This document shows positions 29,586 through 34,003 of a stretch of 34,003 nt of DNA, piece by piece (the stretch's first letter is position 1; each line of letters begins with the position of its first letter). Position numbers and translations under genes: made by a program. Under the pieces are notes generated by a model. It was not told the origin of the DNA. It saw nothing but the letters and a program-made list of their open reading frames with translations, and did no database searches. This stretch comes from an uncultured Lachnospiraceae bacterium (GTDB lineage Bacteria > Bacillota > Clostridia > Lachnospirales > Lachnospiraceae). Location of the stretch: assembly GCA_946629665.1 (NCBI GenBank), contig CAMOYC010000006.1, positions 1 through 34,003 on the forward strand, given 5' to 3'.

Positions 29586-31250
29586 TTACAGCTTCAGGAA
29601 GGTACCCAGGATCGACCTTCCCAGGCTGGCACCCAGGTTACCGCCCAGCTTCTTGCCAAAGCTTCCACCGACTTTACTGCCAAATTCTTTGCCGACCTCG
29701 CGGCCTACCGTGCCGACTACACTGTTGCCGACCGACTGGAATTTTCTTTTCTTCTTTCTGGCCTCCGCCTCTGCCGCCTTCTTCCTGGCAGCCTCTTCTT
29801 TCTCCGCAGCTTTTTTGGCATCCGCTTCCGCCTTGGCCGCTGCCTTGGCTGCTGCGGCAGCATCTTTCGCCGCCTGCTTCTCGGCCTCTGCAGCCGCCTT
29901 CTCCTCTTCCTTCTTCCTGTGAGCCTCCTCGGCTGCTTCCTCAGCCGCCCGGGCATCCTCTGCCCCTTTTCTCAGAAGGAACTCATAGGCTGAATCCGGA
30001 TCCACGGCTATGGCATACCTTGAATAATAGAAATTGGACTTGATCGCCTGGTCTCTCTCCTCGTCCGTGATCGGGCCCATCCGGCTCTGGGGAGGCAGGA
30101 TGCAGGTTTTCTGAACCATACCCGGGATACCGCCTTCCTCCAGGCAGGAAACCAGGGCTTCCCCGATCCCCAGGTTGGAGATTACATCCATAGTATCAAA
30201 GGCAGGATTCTCGCGGAAAGATTCCGCCGCTGCCTTCACCTTCTTCTGGTCAGCCGGCGTATAGGCCCTGAGCGCATGCTGGACCTTGTTGCCCAGCTGG
30301 GCCAGGACGCCGTCCGGAATATCCTTGGGATTCTGGGTGCAGAAATAGATGCCCACGCCCTTGGACCGGATCAGCTTCACCACCTGCTCGATCTTATCCA
30401 GAAGCTCCGGTGTGGCATCGTCAAACAGCAGATGAGCCTCGTCGAAGAAAAATACCATCCGGGGCTTGTCCAGGTCTCCCACCTCCGGCAGTGTCTCAAA
30501 GAGCTCGGACATCAGCCAGAGCAGGAAGGTGGAATAAAGCTTGCCGTTGTTGATCAGACTCTCACTGTCAAGCACGGTGATCATTCCCCGTCCGTTGTAA
30601 TCCAGGGAAAGCCACTCATTGATATTCAGGGCCGGCTCCCCAAAGAAGGTCTCGCCTCCGGCAAGTTCCAGAGCAACCAGAGCTCTCGTGATCGCCCCGA
30701 TGGAAGCCGGACTGATCTTGCCGTACTCCATGGCAAATTCCGCATTATGTTCACTCACGTAATTCAGCATGGCCTTCAGGTCCTTGGTATCGATCAGGAG
30801 CAGGCCGTTATCATCCGCGATCTTGAAGACGATCGTCAGAATATCACTCTGCAGGTCATTGAGATTCAGGATCCTGGACAAAAGGAGCGGTCCGATCTCG
30901 GAGATCGTCGTCCGCAGCTGGATTCCTTTCTCCCCGAACAGGTCCCACAAAGTAACCGGATACCCTTTATAAGAAAATGTATCCGCCAGCCCGAACCGAC
31001 CTATCCTTTCCTGCATGTTTTCGCTGTCTGCACCCGGAAACATGGTTCCGGCCAGATCTCCCTTCACGTCCGCCAGGAAAACCGGGACGCCCAGATCACT
31101 GAAAGATTCCGCCAGGACCTTCAGGGTAACCGTCTTTCCGGTACCGGTTGCACCGGCCACCAGCCCGTGCCGGTTTGCCATCTTCGGTGCGATGGTCACC
31201 GGAGTCCCGTCTTCTGTATTTGCAATCCAAATCTTCCCGTCTTTAATCAT
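29586..31250 (-). CDS. HerA/YjgR-like DUF853 ATPase
   Basis: GLVAGATGTGKTVTLKVLAESFSDLGVPVFLADVKGDLAG; RMVFFFDEAHLLFDDA; Ala/Lys/Glu-rich segment and Gly-rich tail. Confidence 0.9.
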   Translation of the reverse strand: MIKDGKIWIANTEDGTPVTIAPKMANRHGLVAGATGTGKTVTLKVLAESFSDLGVPVFLADVKGDLAGTMFPGADSENMQERIGRFGLADTFSYKGYPVTLWDLFGEKGIQLRTTISEIGPLLLSRILNLNDLQSDILTIVFKIADDNGLLLIDTKDLKAMLNYVSEHNAEFAMEYGKISPASIGAITRALVALELAGGETFFGEPALNINEWLSLDYNGRGMITVLDSESLINNGKLYSTFLLWLMSELFETLPEVGDLDKPRMVFFFDEAHLLFDDATPELLDKIEQVVKLIRSKGVGIYFCTQNPKDIPDGVLAQLGNKVQHALRAYTPADQKKVKAAAESFRENPAFDTMDVISNLGIGEALVSCLEEGGIPGMVQKTCILPPQSRMGPITDEERDQAIKSNFYYSRYAIAVDPDSAYEFLLRKGAEDARAAEEAAEEAHRKKEEEKAAAEAEKQAAKDAAAAAKAAAKAEADAKKAAEKEEAARKKAAEAEARKKKRKFQSVGNSVVGTVGREVGKEFGSKVGGSFGKKLGGNLGASLGRSILGTFLKL

Positions 31251-31450
31251 AAAAACGCCTCCTCTATCATAATTCCTCCATCAAAATTTCCGATCAGTTT
31301 TCTGTCTCTATTGTACCATGACAGAGCTCAAGGAAAAAGGATTTCTTTTTTGCAATTGTTTCCGGTTGGTAATTCTATTTTCCGCTGATTGGTGATACAC
31401 TATGTATAGAAGCAATCCAAAACCTATCATGGAAAAGGCAGGAGATCCAT

Positions 31451-31828
31451 ATGACATTATTTGATAAATCCAAAAAACATTCTTCCACTGAAAAAGCAAA
31501 AGAGACCATCGTCATTCCCAAATTCATTTCTCGCTCGGGTTCTTTGATCTACTCGGAACCGGATAATCCCTATGAGACCGTGGAAGTGTATATAGATACC
31601 TATGAATACTTTGTGATCAAGCAATACATCTTTGATCGGGGAGATGGCGCCGGAGGCTGGAGGGCCCTTTTCCTGGATGAAGAAAATGAAAAAAAACTCC
31701 GTGACCTGACCAATGGCCAGCCGGCAGAATCCCTGCGGGACCACTTTAAGGATGGCGGAAGCATGTATTCCCTGATGAAAAAGCTGGATGAAGCGGGCAT
31801 CGAATATGTCCCGGGATATTATACATAA
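31451..31828 (+). CDS. Uncharacterised 125-aa protein
   Basis: ATG ORF with RBS-like aaggcaggag upstream, 17 nt from the following K+ channel ORF. Confidence 0.75.
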   Translation: MTLFDKSKKHSSTEKAKETIVIPKFISRSGSLIYSEPDNPYETVEVYIDTYEYFVIKQYIFDRGDGAGGWRALFLDEENEKKLRDLTNGQPAESLRDHFKDGGSMYSLMKKLDEAGIEYVPGYYT

Positions 31829-31845
31829 AAAGGAGTATCCAAAGT

Positions 31846-32331
31846 ATGAGAGCCAAAAGAAGAAGAAGGACATTTCGACTGCTCAGGCAGTCTTTCCATA
31901 TAGCAGGAGTCGATAAGATCCTTTCAATCTATTTCGTTTTTTTCCTGGTAACAACCGTAATCCTGTTGTATGTGGAACCGCATATCAAAAACTACTCTGA
32001 CAGCCTGTGGTACTGTTTTGCAGTAACGACAACGGTAGGCTTTGGCGATATTACCGCAACAACTGCTGTCGGCCGGATCCTCACTGCTGTCCTGTCGGTC
32101 TGTTCCATTATTGTCGTGGCGATCGTCACCGCAGCCATCACCAGTTTCTGTCTGGACCAGGCCAAATTGAAGGCGAGCGACAGCGCAAAACAATTTATGG
32201 ATGATCTGGAACATCTCTCAGAGCTTTCCCCGGAAGAGCTGGACGAACTCTCTGCCAGGATCAGGCAGTTCCGTCTCACAGGAGAAAGAGAGCTGGACAA
32301 GATCCGAAAAAGAAGAAAGGGTAAGCATTAA
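31846..32331 (+). CDS. Two-TM potassium channel family protein
   Basis: SLWYCFAVTTTVGFGDITATT selectivity filter flanked by two TM segments (Ion_trans_2). Confidence 0.92.
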   Translation: MRAKRRRRTFRLLRQSFHIAGVDKILSIYFVFFLVTTVILLYVEPHIKNYSDSLWYCFAVTTTVGFGDITATTAVGRILTAVLSVCSIIVVAIVTAAITSFCLDQAKLKASDSAKQFMDDLEHLSELSPEELDELSARIRQFRLTGERELDKIRKRRKGKH

Positions 32332-32350
32332 AAACCCACTTAAATTCAAG

Positions 32351-32420
32351 AAAAAGGCGTCATACAAACAATCTGTCCATTTTACAACTTGAGCAGAATC
32401 GTTAGTAGAACGCCTTTTTT
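32351..32420. terminator. Bidirectional terminator between convergent K+ channel and Rpn genes
   Basis: AAAAAGGCGT (32351-32360) / ACGCCTTTTT (32410-32419), 49-nt loop, T-tract on each exit side. Confidence 0.6.
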
Positions 32421-32421
32421 A

Positions 32422-33231
32422 TTACTCATCTGATGGGGATGCAAGTAACTGCCTCATTTGGTCAACCGAGATGCCAAGCTGAGCAGCCCCTTGGGCAGGA
32501 GTAATGATTTCCTGTCTGATCAGAGAAAGAATTATGTTTGTCTCGCCTTGAGCCAGGCCCTCAGCCAAACCCTCAGCCCGGGCTTCATCCCTTAGTCTCT
32601 CAACAATTTCGCACATCCTGCTTAACCCTCCTTCATCCTTTTTAAGATATCTTTTCTCTCTGGAAGACACGGGATATCTCCCATCATCATAATACTCGTC
32701 ATCCACAAACAATTTCATGAGATCTGCAATGTCACTGCCATCATCCACTGAAGCATTCACATAAACTTCAGATAAGCCATTATACACTTTCATGCTTGTT
32801 TCTCTGATAATACGATCCACATGGTAGACTGTTTTGTTTTGATGAAAGATATCGAATTTCGAGATAAAAACACTGATGATATCCGGAATCTCCTTAAAGC
32901 ATTGTCCTGGGTCCGTAGTATTAGTTGTCAAACATGCGGTATTATAACGCACTCTCCTCTGGTGGTCATCCAAATCGGATTTTTGAACCTCAACCGCAAC
33001 TTGGGTACCATCTCCCAGAATACAATCAAGATCTAACTCTACAGATCTTCCCTGTAGATTCCTAAGCTCTCGCTGTGTCTTATTCTGTAACACTAATAAA
33101 TCCGAATCCTGAAGTATCACCCTTAATATTTCCTGGCAAAAATCATTTTTTTCTGCCATCACCTGAAACATTGTGTCATCAATGGGGTTGAGCTTCCTGG
33201 CTTCTTCTCTGATTTTAGCCCTGTTGCCCAA
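32422..33231 (-). CDS. Rpn-family recombination-promoting nuclease / PD-(D/E)XK transposase-like protein
   Basis: NPIDDTMFQVMAEKNDFCQEILRVIL...GRSVELDLDCILGDGTQVAVEVQKS (D...ExQ core); C-terminal AEGLAEGLAQGE repeats. Confidence 0.9.
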   Translation of the reverse strand: MGNRAKIREEARKLNPIDDTMFQVMAEKNDFCQEILRVILQDSDLLVLQNKTQRELRNLQGRSVELDLDCILGDGTQVAVEVQKSDLDDHQRRVRYNTACLTTNTTDPGQCFKEIPDIISVFISKFDIFHQNKTVYHVDRIIRETSMKVYNGLSEVYVNASVDDGSDIADLMKLFVDDEYYDDGRYPVSSREKRYLKKDEGGLSRMCEIVERLRDEARAEGLAEGLAQGETNIILSLIRQEIITPAQGAAQLGISVDQMRQLLASPSDE

Positions 33232-33361
33232 ATATCCACTCTCCTTTCCTTGTTTGGAAAGGCCTCTCCAGGATTTTATTAGTATATCATGACAGAGCCT
33301 GAGACAAAAGGATTTCTATAAATAAAAATGTAAAGAAGGAGACCTGAACGTGTGAGCCATA

Positions 33362-33450
33362 GAAAAAGCGCACTTGGCCAGGCCTTCTGGTTTTGGCCGA
33401 AGACCTGGTATATCGATTTTTGAATATCCTAAATTTATGCGCTCTTTTTC
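33362..33450. repeat. Nested inverted repeats at the 3' end of the IS1182-type transposase
   Basis: Outer GAAAAAGCGCA (33362-33372) / TGCGCTCTTTTTC (33438-33450); inner CCAGGCCTTC (33378-33387) / GAAGACCTGG (33399-33408). Confidence 0.6.
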
Positions 33451-34003
33451 AGTTCAAACAGATACCGGCCGGTCTTGTCTGCCTGGATCTTGTTGTGATA
33501 TTTGTTGACATTATGCGCAATAGCCAGGATGACGCTCTGGGCTGTGGCGTTCTCGATCCCCCGGTAGGCGTATCTCCGGAATCCCATATCTTCCTTCACA
33601 TTGGCAAAGGATCCTTCTGCCTGGATGCTCCGGTTCATTCTCAGCTGGATCCCGTAGTCACTTGTGATCCTTTCCAGATCTTCCTGTCGTTTCTGTTTCA
33701 TCGTTTTGGAAACATGCAATGTCTTCAGACGGTCTTCCATGGGAGTCTTGCAGTTGTTTCCTTTGATGCAGCTTGTCTTATAAGGGCATCCTTTACAATC
33801 CTCACACCGATAGATGGATGTGACCCGTTTATAGCCGGTCGCTGTCTTTTCTTTCCGATCATAAACCCAGGTGAGTTCCTTTCCCGCATGGCATATGTAG
33901 CAGTCCTTCTCTGCATCATAGGTCATGTTTTCCATCCGGCCGATGTCTTTTTTATACTTTCGTGTTTTTGACTTTTCATAATTGTTGGGTTTGATAAAAG
34001 CGA
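33435..34003 (-). mobile_element. IS1182-type DDE transposase, C-terminal part; N-terminus beyond the window
   Basis: Open to window end: AFIKPNNYEKSKTRKYKKDIGRMENMTYDAEKDCYICHAGKELTWVYDRKEKTATGYKRVTSIYRCEDCKGCPYKTSCIKG...NRSIQAEGSFANVKEDMGFRRYAYRG. Confidence 0.9.

Noticed and set aside
30276-31388. 370-aa plus-strand ORF
   Set aside because: Antisense to the HerA-like ATPase; shadow ORF.
1-34003. CRISPR array, tRNA or rRNA
   Set aside because: No regularly spaced direct repeats, cloverleaf-like or rRNA-like sequence noticed; not tested computationally.

Overview
The window is chromosomal DNA from a Firmicute, most likely class Clostridia (Lachnospiraceae-like by gene content and protein style; this is inference). 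From the left it contains: (1) two minus-strand FAD oxidoreductases of the GlpA/glycerol-3-phosphate dehydrogenase type; (2) a canonical minus-strand S10-spc ribosomal protein operon, rpsJ to secY, with a structured leader. It ends in a terminator straight after secY, and the usual adk-map-infA continuation is absent from the window; (3) an apparent extracytoplasmic flavin electron-transfer locus: ApbE lipoprotein, triple FMN-binding protein, NapH-type 4Fe-4S membrane protein and Gx/HepT-type membrane protein. Divergent from it is a frameshifted secreted protein that carries a DAVTSAT motif resembling ApbE flavinylation sites, and the shared intergenic region holds two near-identical operator-like sites; (4) an rRNA methyltransferase-like gene, then a MoxR AAA+ ATPase with a fused DUF58-transglutaminase protein whose expected catalytic Cys is Asp; (5) superoxide reductase, a Na/Ca antiporter, ThrH, a clostripain-family protease and a HerA-like ATPase; (6) a small plus-strand operon of an unknown 125-aa protein and a 2-TM K+ channel; (7) an Rpn/PD-(D/E)XK transposase-like nuclease and a truncated (by window edge) IS1182-type transposase. 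The best candidates for new biology are the flavinylation locus with its divergent secreted partner, and the pseudo-transglutaminase fusion. No CRISPR array, rRNA or tRNA was recognised.
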